Of a DNA stretch of 64,000 nucleotides, positions 26,831 through 35,337 are shown one piece after another. Source of the DNA: Martinezella multihospitum (lineage in GTDB: Bacteria > Pseudomonadota > Alphaproteobacteria > Rhizobiales > Rhizobiaceae); NCBI RefSeq assembly GCF_900094585.1, contig NZ_FMAG01000004.1:744001-808000 (forward strand), read 5' to 3'. A model generated the notes under the pieces. It saw nothing but the letters and a program-made list of their open reading frames with translations, searched no databases and was not told the origin of the DNA. Made by a program: the position numbers and the translations under genes. How positions within the stretch are numbered: the stretch's first letter is position 1; every line of letters begins with the position of its first letter.

Positions 26831-27481
26831 ATGACGATAACGATCACCGCCTTTGAAAAATCGCCGGATCGCGGCAGAGGTCTGGCGCGCGACATGCGCG
26901 TTCGCTGGGCGCTCGAAGAAGTCGGCCAGCCTTATGAAGTGCGCCTCCTCTCCTTCAAGGCGATGAAGGAGCCTGCGCATCTCGCCCTTCATCCCTTCGG
27001 GCAGATCCCGACCTATGAAGAGGACGGCCTTGCCTTGTTCGAATCGGGGTCGATCGTGTTCCATATCGCGGAGCGCCATGCCGGGCTACTGCCGGACGAC
27101 GCCAAGGCGCGGGCACGGGCGATCACATGGATGTTTGCTGCGCTCTCCACAGTGGAACCGCCGATCATCGATCGCGCAATCGCAAGAATCCAGGAGCGCG
27201 ATCAGAGCTGGTATCAGCAGCGCCTCTCCATGGTCGATGAGCGCATCCGCCAGCGGCTGAACGAACTTTCCGATCGCCTCGGCTGTGCCGCCTGGCTCGA
27301 GGATGCATTCAGTGCCGGCGATCTTCTGATGATATCAGTCCTGCTCAGGCTGAAGGACTCGGGCCTATTGCAGGAATATCCGAACCTTTCCGCCTATGTC
27401 GCCCGTGGGGAAGCGCGGCCTGCATACAAGCGGGCTTTCGAGGCTCAGCTGGCAGTCTTCACCGCCGCATCGGCCAACTAA
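26831..27481 (+). CDS. Glutathione S-transferase family protein
   Basis: 216 aa with GGAGAG before the ATG. N-terminal thioredoxin-like domain RDMRVRWALEEVGQPYEVRL, cis-Pro and glutathione site in GQIPTYEEDGLALFESGSI (Glu-Ser contact pair), then an all-helical C-terminal domain. Follows the LysR gene by 142 bases. Detoxifies electrophiles or serves as a thiol reductase; the substrate is not evident. Confidence 0.92.
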   Translation: MTITITAFEKSPDRGRGLARDMRVRWALEEVGQPYEVRLLSFKAMKEPAHLALHPFGQIPTYEEDGLALFESGSIVFHIAERHAGLLPDDAKARARAITWMFAALSTVEPPIIDRAIARIQERDQSWYQQRLSMVDERIRQRLNELSDRLGCAAWLEDAFSAGDLLMISVLLRLKDSGLLQEYPNLSAYVARGEARPAYKRAFEAQLAVFTAASAN

Positions 27482-27497
27482 GCGAACGACAGACCGA

Positions 27498-28091
27498 TCA
27501 ACCCTTCTCGACCCGCAAACCTTCAAGGAAGGTCCGAAATGCGCCGACCGTCCGTTTCGAGGTCGTCTCGGGATCGTCCGAATTGGCGATCCACTGCGCG
27601 GCACAGCTGCTTGCCGCATTGATGAGGCGAGCGCCGGCTTCCGCGTCGATATCAACGATGATACCCTCCTCACGAAGGCAACGAAGGCTTTCCGTGATCG
27701 TGGCGATACAACCGTTGGCGCTCGGCCATCCGGAGGGATCGCCGAGCACAGCCGGGCCGTCACGAAACATGATGCGCTGGATTTCCGGCTCCAGCGCCAT
27801 CTCGACGTAACCGACATTCTCGTCGACGAATGCCTGCCAGCGCGACGGCGCTTTCGACGAGATCTGACAGAGCCTTGCGGTCATTTCCGCGTCGATCTGA
27901 TTGACGACGGCCTGCAGCAGCCCCTTCTTGTCGCCGAAATGGTGGTAGAGTGCGCCCCGCGTCAGTCCGGCGGCCGCTGTAAAGTCATCCATCGATGCCT
28001 CGGCATAGCCGACGCTACCGAATGCCTTACGGCCGGCGGCGAGCAGCTTGGCTCGCGTCTCCGCAATCATTTCACTGCGAGGTTTGCGCAT
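27498..28091 (-). CDS. TetR family regulator of divergent MFS exporter
   Basis: 197 aa beginning MRKPRSEMIAETRAKLLAAG; the longer frame would include operator DNA. HTH: ASMDDFTAAAGLTRGALYHHFGDKKG (split over residues 32-57). C-terminal ligand domain of the TetR_C_11-like kind. Three copies of a 13-bp palindrome lie between it and the MFS gene, so it most likely represses both, released by a drug-like ligand. Confidence 0.93.
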   Translation of the reverse strand: MRKPRSEMIAETRAKLLAAGRKAFGSVGYAEASMDDFTAAAGLTRGALYHHFGDKKGLLQAVVNQIDAEMTARLCQISSKAPSRWQAFVDENVGYVEMALEPEIQRIMFRDGPAVLGDPSGWPSANGCIATITESLRCLREEGIIVDIDAEAGARLINAASSCAAQWIANSDDPETTSKRTVGAFRTFLEGLRVEKG

Positions 28092-28123
28092 TGCGTCTCC
28101 GTCGATCACCCACATTAATTTGC

Positions 28124-28136
28124 ATACGCTGCGTAT
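28124..28136. promoter_or_regulatory. TetR operator copy 1, ATACGCTGCGTAT
   Basis: Perfect 13-bp palindrome (ATACGC-T-GCGTAT) 33 bases before the TetR start. First of three copies in the divergent promoter. Confidence 0.8.
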
Positions 28137-28146
28137 ATTAGTTGAC

Positions 28147-28159
28147 ATACGCGGCGTAT
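28147..28159. promoter_or_regulatory. TetR operator copy 2, ATACGCGGCGTAT
   Basis: Same palindrome with central G, flanked by C and G to give a 15-bp palindrome (28146-28160). Centre 23 bases from copy 1, near two helical turns. Confidence 0.8.
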
Positions 28160-28174
28160 GCAATTACTTCATTC

Positions 28175-28191
28175 ACATACGCTGCGTATGT
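28175..28191. promoter_or_regulatory. TetR operator copy 3, 17-bp palindrome
   Basis: ACATACGCTGCGTATGT, perfect over 17 bp and the best copy of the three, 36 bases before the MFS start codon, centre 30 bases from copy 2. Likely the main site controlling the exporter. Confidence 0.8.
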
Positions 28192-28226
28192 CTGCGGCCA
28201 TTTCGTTCAATACAGGGAATGTTCCG

Positions 28227-29450
28227 ATGTCCAATCCGTACAGAGAGATTTTCCGCGCACCGGGCGCCAAGAGCTTTTCGGCCGCAGCCTTCTTTGCTCG
28301 CCTTCCCCTTGCCATGGCTCCTATCGGCATCGTCGCCATGCTGTCGCAAACGCGTGGTGAATATTGGCTGGCCGGCGCCGTTTCGGCGACCTTTGCCCTG
28401 ACCAATGCTTTCATCTCGCCGCAAATATCGCGCCTTGTCGACCGGCTCGGCCAGCGTGCGGTCGTTACGCCAACCACCATCGTCTCGGTCATCGCCTTCA
28501 TCATTCTCGTCATCGCGACAAATCAGGTCTGGCCGGCCTGGACGCTGTTTGCCTCGGCTTTCTTCGCGGCCGCCATGCCGAGCATACCGGCCATGGTCCG
28601 CGCCCGCTGGACGGAGATCTTCCGAGACCGGCCCGAATTGAATACGGCCTTCGCCTTCGAATCCGCAGCCGACGAGCTCGTCTATATCATGGGCGCATCC
28701 CTTTCCGTCGGGCTCGCGGTCTCGCTGTTCCCGGAAGCCGGGATGGTCGCCAGCACCATCTTCCTGGCGCTTGGATCGGCAGCCTTCCTGATGCAGCGAT
28801 CGACGGAACCGAAAGTGCGCGCGGCTGGCACCGAAGGCCCGCAGCACTCGGCGATCCGGCTGCGGCCGGTCCAGATCATCACGCTCGCCCTGATCTTCGT
28901 CGGCGCCACCTTCGCCACGGCGGAAGTGAGTGCCGTTGCCATCACCAAGCAGCTCGGCGAGCCGGGCGCCGCCAGCATCGTCATCGGCGTCTATGCACTC
29001 GGCTCCTTCGTCGTCGGTCTCATCATCGGAGCGCTGAACCTCAAGATGCCGTTGCAGCGCCAGTTGCTGGTGGCCGTCAGCGTTCTCGCCCTGACCTCCC
29101 TGCCGCTTCTTGTTGCCAGCACCTCCGTCGCTTTGCTTGCCTTTGCCGTCTTCCTCAGCGGCGTTGCCATCTCCCCCACCTTCATCACCGCCTTCGGATT
29201 GATCGAACGTCGCGTACCCGAAGCCATGCTGACCGAAGGCGTGACCTGGGTGATGACCGGCATCGGTATCGGCATGGCACTCGGTGCCTTCGTCTCCGGC
29301 TGGGTGGTGGACAATTTCGGGCCTGCAAACGGCTTCTGGGTTTCGGTCGCGGCAAGCATCACAACGGTCGTGGTCGTGGCGCTCGGCCAGACAAGCCTTT
29401 CCGGCACGCGCGCGCCCAGCTCAGCCGCCGTCACGCAACTGGCGGAATGA
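28227..29450 (+). CDS. MFS transporter, probable drug exporter
   Basis: 407 aa with 12 predicted membrane helices, starting MSNPYREIFRAPGAKSFSAA (an upstream in-frame ATG lies within the operators). Loop 2-3 reads SRLVDRLGQRAVV, an MFS motif A variant. Similar carriers (AraJ-like or actinorhodin-exporter-like) export small toxic compounds. Divergent from its TetR regulator. Confidence 0.9.
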   Translation: MSNPYREIFRAPGAKSFSAAAFFARLPLAMAPIGIVAMLSQTRGEYWLAGAVSATFALTNAFISPQISRLVDRLGQRAVVTPTTIVSVIAFIILVIATNQVWPAWTLFASAFFAAAMPSIPAMVRARWTEIFRDRPELNTAFAFESAADELVYIMGASLSVGLAVSLFPEAGMVASTIFLALGSAAFLMQRSTEPKVRAAGTEGPQHSAIRLRPVQIITLALIFVGATFATAEVSAVAITKQLGEPGAASIVIGVYALGSFVVGLIIGALNLKMPLQRQLLVAVSVLALTSLPLLVASTSVALLAFAVFLSGVAISPTFITAFGLIERRVPEAMLTEGVTWVMTGIGIGMALGAFVSGWVVDNFGPANGFWVSVAASITTVVVVALGQTSLSGTRAPSSAAVTQLAE

Positions 29451-29527
29451 GCGGGCCGCCCAGTTCGAACAAGAGCCGCGCGGGGGCATATTGGTCAGTG
29501 ACGAATTTGCCTTCGTGACAACATTGC

Positions 29528-30169
29528 CTATGCGCGCCGCATGGTCCGTTGCCTGGCACCGACCCAGTCGAGAAAAGTCAGCACTCCACCCAAAGCCAGC
29601 AGGGCCGATGCCAGGAACCCTATGTTCAGCAGGACAGCTTCAAGGCCGATATCGCGGACATCCAGGAATGGGTAAGGGTAGAAGCGCGAGATATACCCAT
29701 GCGCAAGCGTATAGACGGAATAGGCCGCGGGAAAAGCCAGCCACCAGAGCACATCGCGCCAGGAAAGCTTGCCGCGCTCACTCAGAAAAATCCAATCCAC
29801 GGCGTAGAGCAGCGGAACGCAATAATGAAGTATCTGGTCTCCTAGCAGTTGCCAACCGCGAGGATGCCAAACGTCCCTTAGCATCAAAACGTAAACGATG
29901 CCGGCAATCCCCACGTAAAGAAAAAGGGCGCTTCGCACAGACGGCTTGCTCGCCCACTGACCAATGGACGAGAGCGGCGCAATTTGCGCGCAAAGCAGTG
30001 CCATCGCGAGCAGGAGATTGGATTGTATGGTGAAATAGCTGAAGAAATTCAATGTCATCGTCAGCCGTGAAACGTGCGCGCCCGGTACGATGGCGGCATA
30101 TGAGACCGCGATACCCGATAAAGCGAGCAGGGCAAGCAGGCAACGATAGACGCGGATCAAGCCTGCCAT
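29528..30169 (-). CDS. Pr6Pr family membrane protein
   Basis: 213 aa from the ATG with AGAGGAAC upstream. Six hydrophobic segments and the family features SYFTIQSNLLLAMALL, LRDVWHPRGWQLLGDQILHY and AYSVYTLAHGYISRFYPYPF. The Pr6Pr family resembles FAR-17a/AIG1-type membrane proteins, some of which are lipid hydrolases; the conserved Thr and His of that family may sit in FFSYFTIQSN and QILHYCVPL (inference). No neighbours in the same direction. Confidence 0.85.
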   Translation of the reverse strand: MAGLIRVYRCLLALLALSGIAVSYAAIVPGAHVSRLTMTLNFFSYFTIQSNLLLAMALLCAQIAPLSSIGQWASKPSVRSALFLYVGIAGIVYVLMLRDVWHPRGWQLLGDQILHYCVPLLYAVDWIFLSERGKLSWRDVLWWLAFPAAYSVYTLAHGYISRFYPYPFLDVRDIGLEAVLLNIGFLASALLALGGVLTFLDWVGARQRTMRRA

Positions 30170-30309
30170 GAAGTTCCTCTGTCGAACTTGGCCGGGTTGT
30201 ACTTCCTGCTGTGCTTGTTGCTTGAATGATGCACCGCATGTCGCAGAGCGACAAATCTCCATACTTTCTGCAAATCCAGCATTTTCATCTGAACCGATCT
30301 CCTATGAAG

Positions 30310-31524
30310 CTAGGCGTCATACCGCTTGAAAGCGAGGACCGCATTCAATCCGCCAAAGGCAAAGGAGTTGCTCAATGCCACACGGAGCGGCTGAAAGCGA
30401 GCCGTATTGGGTACGACGTCGAGATCGCATTCCGGGTCGGGCACGGTAAAATTGGCGGTCGGCGGTATTGTTTCGGTCCTTATGGCCAGCGCCGTGGCGA
30501 TCGCCTCCAGCGCTCCGGCGGCACCAAGCGCATGGCCGTGCACCGCCTTTGTCGAGCTGACCGCGATCCGATCCGCGCGGCTGTCAAAAACGGTGCGGAT
30601 GGCGCGGCATTCCATCGCGTCGTTCGTCGGCGTGCCGGTACCATGTGCATTGATGTAATCGACGGACGCCGGCTGGAGCACCGCATCCTTCAGAGCCGAG
30701 TGCATTGCCCTGACCGGCCCGTCCAGCTGCGGTTGGGTGAGATGATGCGCGTCGGCGGACATGCCGAAGCCAACGATTTCCGCATAGATTTTCGCTCCGC
30801 GCGCTATGGCGGTTTCAAGAGGCTCCAGCACCAGTATTGCGCCGGCCTCGCCGAGGTTCAGGCCTTCCCTGTCCTTGGAAAAAGGTCGGCAAGGCTCGGG
30901 ATCGACGACCTGCAACGCATCCCATGCCTTCAGATAGCCGAAGCTGAAAGGCGCTTCGCTTCCCCCTGCGATGGCCAGATCGAGCGTGCCCTGGCGCACC
31001 ATCCAGAAGGCCTGACCGATCGCATGGGCCGATGAAGCGCATGCCGTCGAAAGGGTGTAGGACGGCCCGGTCAGGCCGAAGTCCATCGAAATCGCAACCG
31101 TCGCGGCGCAAGGCATCACTTTCGGAATGGTGACCGGATTGACGGGCCGCGCCGTGCTGCCATAGAGCCTCAGAAAAGCTTCATCCTGGGTCGCCTGCCC
31201 GCCGATCGTCGAGCCGGTAATAACGCCCGTATTGCGCTTGAGCGTCTCGGTCCACTCAATCCCCGCATCCCCTATCGCCTCGTGAGCGGCCGACAACGCC
31301 AGTTGTGCGAAGCGATCGAGATAGCCGAGCTTCTTGCGATTGATCTGCTGGTCCGGCTGAAAATCACGCGCAACGGCGCCATGGCGGATATTGAGGCGGT
31401 TCTCGTCAAACCCCTCCAGCGGACCGAAGCAATGCCGCCCACTTTTGACGGCCTGCCAGAATGGCTCAACTCCATTGCCCGTTCCGGCGACGACGCCCAT
31501 TCCGGTAATCACGACCCTGCGCAT
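30310..31524 (-). CDS. Beta-ketoacyl-ACP synthase, FabF/NodE-like
   Basis: 404 aa condensing enzyme. Full Cys-His-His triad: Cys162 in STACASSAHA, His294 in NAHGTGTPTND, His329 with Lys326 in STKAVHGHALGAAG. Gate Phe region is SNSFAFGGLNA. Divergent from an acyl carrier protein with a 98-base shared promoter. Would extend an acyl chain with malonyl-ACP for a special lipid or secondary product rather than bulk fatty acids (inference from context); NodE-like length, but no nod genes nearby. Confidence 0.92.
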   Translation of the reverse strand: MRRVVITGMGVVAGTGNGVEPFWQAVKSGRHCFGPLEGFDENRLNIRHGAVARDFQPDQQINRKKLGYLDRFAQLALSAAHEAIGDAGIEWTETLKRNTGVITGSTIGGQATQDEAFLRLYGSTARPVNPVTIPKVMPCAATVAISMDFGLTGPSYTLSTACASSAHAIGQAFWMVRQGTLDLAIAGGSEAPFSFGYLKAWDALQVVDPEPCRPFSKDREGLNLGEAGAILVLEPLETAIARGAKIYAEIVGFGMSADAHHLTQPQLDGPVRAMHSALKDAVLQPASVDYINAHGTGTPTNDAMECRAIRTVFDSRADRIAVSSTKAVHGHALGAAGALEAIATALAIRTETIPPTANFTVPDPECDLDVVPNTARFQPLRVALSNSFAFGGLNAVLAFKRYDA

Positions 31525-31622
31525 GCCATTCTCCTCAGCGTCTCGACATCGATATTTCAGCCCAGCTTAATCTTGCGATGGAATAACCGGCTTCCCGCAA
31601 TCCAGTTTTTGTGGAGAGATAA

Positions 31623-31907
31623 ATGACTGAGCCACATCCCGCCATCGCCGACAAGCTGCGCGATTTGATCGCGGATTTTCTCGGTGTTCCGCCTGCTGAA
31701 TTGACGCCGGAGCGGCGGCTGGAAGAATTCAATGTCGACTCGTTCGATTTCATCGAAATTCTGTATCTCATTGAAGATAAGACAGGCCTTGAAATCTCCG
31801 CCAGCCCCACCGAACTCCGCGGCAAGATCGACTGTATTGGAGACATCTATCGTCTCGCAGAAGAATACGCGATTGCGGCAAATCAAAAGCAAGCATCGAA
31901 CGGCTGA
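31623..31907 (+). CDS. Acyl carrier protein
   Basis: 94 aa with GGAGAG before the ATG. The phosphopantetheine site is Ser40 in FNVDSFDFIEILYLIED, with DSF where most ACPs have DSL; otherwise like rhizobial AcpXL and specialised ACPs. It diverges from the ketosynthase and stands alone. Probably its dedicated carrier (inference). Not NodF, which has a different sequence around the Ser. Confidence 0.88.
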   Translation: MTEPHPAIADKLRDLIADFLGVPPAELTPERRLEEFNVDSFDFIEILYLIEDKTGLEISASPTELRGKIDCIGDIYRLAEEYAIAANQKQASNG

Positions 31908-32039
31908 AAAATCCTTCGACTGAGGAGCGACGCCGAGCAGTGCGCAGCGTCATCGAGCGGCGAGCTATCGGCCTGCCGCCCTTCCCCGTCGGATGATGTG
32001 ATGTTTTCGAGCTGGTTTTCTATGCCAGACGCGGCGGTC

Positions 32040-33344
32040 TCAGCCGAGCCCAGGGATCGGAATGCCGAAGGTCTGGAGAAGCAGGACCACGTTCAGGCAT
32101 AGGATGACGATCGTTCCGACGATGGCGGCGATATCGGTCATCCGGCCGTTTGCGAAATCCCCCATGATGGCGCGATTACGCGTGAACATGACGAGCGCGA
32201 TCATCGGAACCGGCAGCGCGAAGGACAAGACGACCTGGCTGTAGAGCAGGGCGTCGGTCGTGTTGACGCCGAAGAGGACGACCACGAAGGCCGGCAGCAT
32301 CGTCACGAGACGGCGCACCCAGATCGGGATATGGAAGCCGACGAAGCCCTGCATGATCATCTGGCCGGCCATGGTGCCGACGGCCGATGACGAAATGCCT
32401 GACGCCATCAGCGACACGAGGAAGACGGCCGCAGCGGCACCGCCGAGAAGCGGTGTCAGCATGTGATAGGCGGTCTCGATCTCGGCGACTTCGGGATGGC
32501 CGGCATGAAAGGCGGCCGATGCCATGACCACCATGGCAATATTGACGGCACCGGCCACTGCCAACGCGATGATGCATTCCCAATTCGAAAAACGGACCAG
32601 CTTGCGCCGCTCGAAATCATTGCGGGCCGGCGCGCGATGCTGCGTGAGGCCGGAATGGAGATAGACGGCATGCGGCATGACCGTTGCACCGATAATACCG
32701 ACGGAGATGGTCAGCGCAGTCATGTCAGGCATGGATGGGGTTACGAGCCCCAAGCCGACCTGTCCCCAGGCCACCGGCGCGATGAACATTTCGATGACAT
32801 AGCAAAGGCCGATAACGGCCACCAACGCGCCGATGATGAGCTCCATCGGCCGGAAGCCGCGACCCTCGAACAAGAGGACGCCATAGGTGACGATGGCGGT
32901 CACCGCCATCCCTGCCAGAAGCGGCATCTGGAAGAGCAGCGATAGCCCGATGGCGCCCCCGAGGAACTCGGCAAGATCGGTCGCCATGGCCGCGACCTCG
33001 CTGACGATCCACATCGCGATGCGAACCGGCGCCGAAAACTGATCGTGGCATACCTCGGCAAGATTGCGGCCGGTGACGATGCCGAGCTTGGCCGACAGCG
33101 CCTGGAACAGCATGGCGATCAGATTCGCCATCAGCACCACCCATAGAAGCGAATAGCCATAGCTGGAGCCTGCCTGGATATTCGTCGCGAAGTTGCCGGG
33201 GTCCATGTAGGCGATGGAGGCGATCATGGCGGGGCCGGCAAAGAGCAGCATCGCACGCACGCCTCGCCGCCGTCCGGCCAGCACCTCTCGGATCTGCTCA
33301 TCCGTCCGCTCCGACAATGTCGGCTGCCTCACTATTTCCGTCAT
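32040..33344 (-). CDS. mntH: NRAMP-family Mn2+/H+ symporter MntH
   Basis: 434 aa from the ATG with GGAGAAAT upstream. DPGN at residues 48-51 (helix 1 metal site) and the MPHAVYLHSGL motif of helix 6 are both complete, as needed for manganese or iron uptake with protons. Eleven hydrophobic helices. Divergent from sitABCD across two Mur-type boxes, so the two Mn uptake systems are probably repressed together by Mur-Mn. Confidence 0.95.
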   Translation of the reverse strand: MTEIVRQPTLSERTDEQIREVLAGRRRGVRAMLLFAGPAMIASIAYMDPGNFATNIQAGSSYGYSLLWVVLMANLIAMLFQALSAKLGIVTGRNLAEVCHDQFSAPVRIAMWIVSEVAAMATDLAEFLGGAIGLSLLFQMPLLAGMAVTAIVTYGVLLFEGRGFRPMELIIGALVAVIGLCYVIEMFIAPVAWGQVGLGLVTPSMPDMTALTISVGIIGATVMPHAVYLHSGLTQHRAPARNDFERRKLVRFSNWECIIALAVAGAVNIAMVVMASAAFHAGHPEVAEIETAYHMLTPLLGGAAAAVFLVSLMASGISSSAVGTMAGQMIMQGFVGFHIPIWVRRLVTMLPAFVVVLFGVNTTDALLYSQVVLSFALPVPMIALVMFTRNRAIMGDFANGRMTDIAAIVGTIVILCLNVVLLLQTFGIPIPGLG

Positions 33345-33382
33345 CGCATTTCTCCAGCCTGGGGGTCCGCCGTAGATTTTTA

Positions 33383-33407
33383 CTTGCAACTCATTCTTAA
33401 TTGCAAG
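33383..33407. promoter_or_regulatory. Mur box (manganese-responsive site) 1
   Basis: CTTGCAA-N11-TTGCAAG inverted repeat, 39 bases before mntH. It has the TTGCAA...TTGCAA arrangement of rhizobial Mur-responsive MRS elements, so likely represses mntH. Confidence 0.75.
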
Positions 33408-33437
33408 ATATGGGAAATCGCGCGTGCGTCAACCATT

Positions 33438-33462
33438 TTTGCAAATCAGTATCAATTGCAAA
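33438..33462. promoter_or_regulatory. Mur box (manganese-responsive site) 2
   Basis: TTTGCAA-N11-TTGCAAA, same spacing as box 1 and 56 bases before sitA. Likely the operator of the sit operon. Confidence 0.75.
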
Positions 33463-33517
33463 GAGAACGGGACGTCCGATAGATGCAACTAGGTCTTAAT
33501 ATCAATCCGGAGGTAGT

Positions 33518-34435
33518 ATGTTCGACAAGATGAGACGGTCTATCCTGGCCGGAATGGCGGGCGCATTTGCCGTCGTCCTGGCAGCGGCCCCAAGCGCTGC
33601 TCAAGAAAAATTCAAGGCGGTCACGACCTTCACGATCATCGCCGACATGGCAAGGAACGTTGCGGGCGATGCCGCAACCGTCGAATCCATCACCAAACCC
33701 GGCGCGGAGATCCACGAATATCAGCCGACGGCAGGAGATATCCAGCGGGCACAGGGAGCAAAGCTCATTTTCTCGAACGGCCTCAATCTGGAGCTCTGGT
33801 TCCAGAAATTCTATCGAAACCTCGAGGAGGTCCCTGACGTCGTCGTTTCGACCGGCATAGAGCCGATGGGCATCGCCGAAGGCCCATACGAAGGCAAGCC
33901 CAACCCGCATGCCTGGATGTCGCCCGAGAACGCAATCATCTATGTCGACAATATCCGCGACGCCTTCGTCAAATACGACCCGGGAAACGCGAATACCTAC
34001 AAGGCCAACGCCGAAACCTATAAGGAAAAGATCAGGGCGACGGTCGCTCCGATCCGCGAAATGCTCGACAAGATCCCCCAGGACAAGCGCTGGCTGGTCT
34101 CGAGCGAAGGCGCATTTTCCTATCTCGCACGCGATTTCGGCATGAAGGAGCTCTATCTCTGGCCGATCAATGCCGACCAGCAGGGTACACCGCAGCAGGT
34201 GCGCAAGGTCATCGATACCGTCAGGAAAGACCGGATTCCTGCCGTCTTCAGCGAAAGCACCGTATCGGACAAGCCGGCCCGTCAGGTGGCCCGCGAAACC
34301 GCCGCGCATTATGGCGGCGTGCTTTACGTCGATTCGCTGAGCGAAGCTGACGGCCCTGTGCCGACTTATCTCGACCTTCTGCGGGTGACGTCCGAGACAC
34401 TCGCCAATGGTCTGAGCGAAGGTCTGTCGCAATGA
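33518..34435 (+). CDS. sitA: Mn/Fe ABC transporter substrate-binding protein SitA
   Basis: 305 aa with GGAGG before the ATG and a signal peptide ending near SAAQE. Cluster A-I metal binding protein: probable ligands His66 (GAEIHEYQP), His131 (NPHAWMSPEN), Glu197 (SSEGAFSYL) and Asp272 (YVDSLSEADG), the His-His-Glu-Asp set of manganese-type binders. First gene of sitABCD. Confidence 0.95.
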   Translation: MFDKMRRSILAGMAGAFAVVLAAAPSAAQEKFKAVTTFTIIADMARNVAGDAATVESITKPGAEIHEYQPTAGDIQRAQGAKLIFSNGLNLELWFQKFYRNLEEVPDVVVSTGIEPMGIAEGPYEGKPNPHAWMSPENAIIYVDNIRDAFVKYDPGNANTYKANAETYKEKIRATVAPIREMLDKIPQDKRWLVSSEGAFSYLARDFGMKELYLWPINADQQGTPQQVRKVIDTVRKDRIPAVFSESTVSDKPARQVARETAAHYGGVLYVDSLSEADGPVPTYLDLLRVTSETLANGLSEGLSQ

Positions 34436-35337
34436 GCGCTTCCGGCAATGGCTTTAATTCGCCCGCATCTGACGATGCGGGCTCCGGCATCACGGTCCGG
34501 AATGCCGCCGTGACCTATCGCAACGGGCATACGGCCCTTCGGGATGCCAGCTTTCGCATTCCCAAAGGGACGATCGCCGCGCTGGTCGGAGTAAACGGCT
34601 CGGGCAAGTCCACCCTTTTCAAGGCCATCATGGGCTTTGTCCGGCTTGCGAGGGGTGAAATCCGCGTGCTCGGCATGCCGATCGAAGATGCGCTGCGCCG
34701 GAATCTTGTGGCCTATGTGCCGCAGGCCGAGGAGGTCGACTGGAATTTCCCGGTTCTGGTCGAGGATGTGGTGATGATGGGCCGCTACGGGCACATGGGC
34801 ATGATGCGTATCGCCAAGGCGGCCGACCATGAAGCCGTCGCCGCCGCGCTTGCCCGCGTCAACATGGGCGAATTCCGCAAGCGCCAGATCGGAGAGCTCT
34901 CCGGCGGCCAGAAGAAGCGGGTCTTCCTAGCCCGTGCGCTGGCGCAGGACGGCCGCGCGATCCTTCTGGACGAGCCATTCACCGGCGTCGACGTCAAGAC
35001 CGAGGAACAGATCGTCAAGCTCCTCCATGAGCTGCGGGATGAGGGCCGCGTGATGCTGGTATCGACCCATAATCTCGGCTCCGTGCCGGAATTCTGCGAC
35101 CGGACCATTCTCATCAAAGGCACCGTGCTCGCCTATGGGCCGACGGCCGACACCTTCACGCAGGAGAATTTGGAGAAAACCTTCGGCGGCGTGCTGCGTC
35201 ATTTCGTGCTGAACAGGACACAAGATGACGGGAAGGCGGCGGTTCGCGTGCTCGGCGACGATGAGCGCCCGCTAGTTCTCGAGGATGGCAGGGTGGCCAT
35301 CCAACGAGCCGAAGTCGACGGAGGATATCGCGAATAA
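34432..35337 (+). CDS. sitB: Manganese ABC transporter ATPase SitB
   Basis: 301 aa ATPase. Walker A GVNGSGKST, Q-loop PQAEEVDWNFP, signature LSGGQKKRVF, Walker B ILLDEPF and the switch His in STHNLGS. Overlaps sitA by 4 bp and sitC by 1 bp, so the operon is tightly coupled. C-terminal 50 residues after the ATPase core are an extra tail seen in several rhizobial SitB proteins. Confidence 0.95.
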   Translation: MSASGNGFNSPASDDAGSGITVRNAAVTYRNGHTALRDASFRIPKGTIAALVGVNGSGKSTLFKAIMGFVRLARGEIRVLGMPIEDALRRNLVAYVPQAEEVDWNFPVLVEDVVMMGRYGHMGMMRIAKAADHEAVAAALARVNMGEFRKRQIGELSGGQKKRVFLARALAQDGRAILLDEPFTGVDVKTEEQIVKLLHELRDEGRVMLVSTHNLGSVPEFCDRTILIKGTVLAYGPTADTFTQENLEKTFGGVLRHFVLNRTQDDGKAAVRVLGDDERPLVLEDGRVAIQRAEVDGGYRE

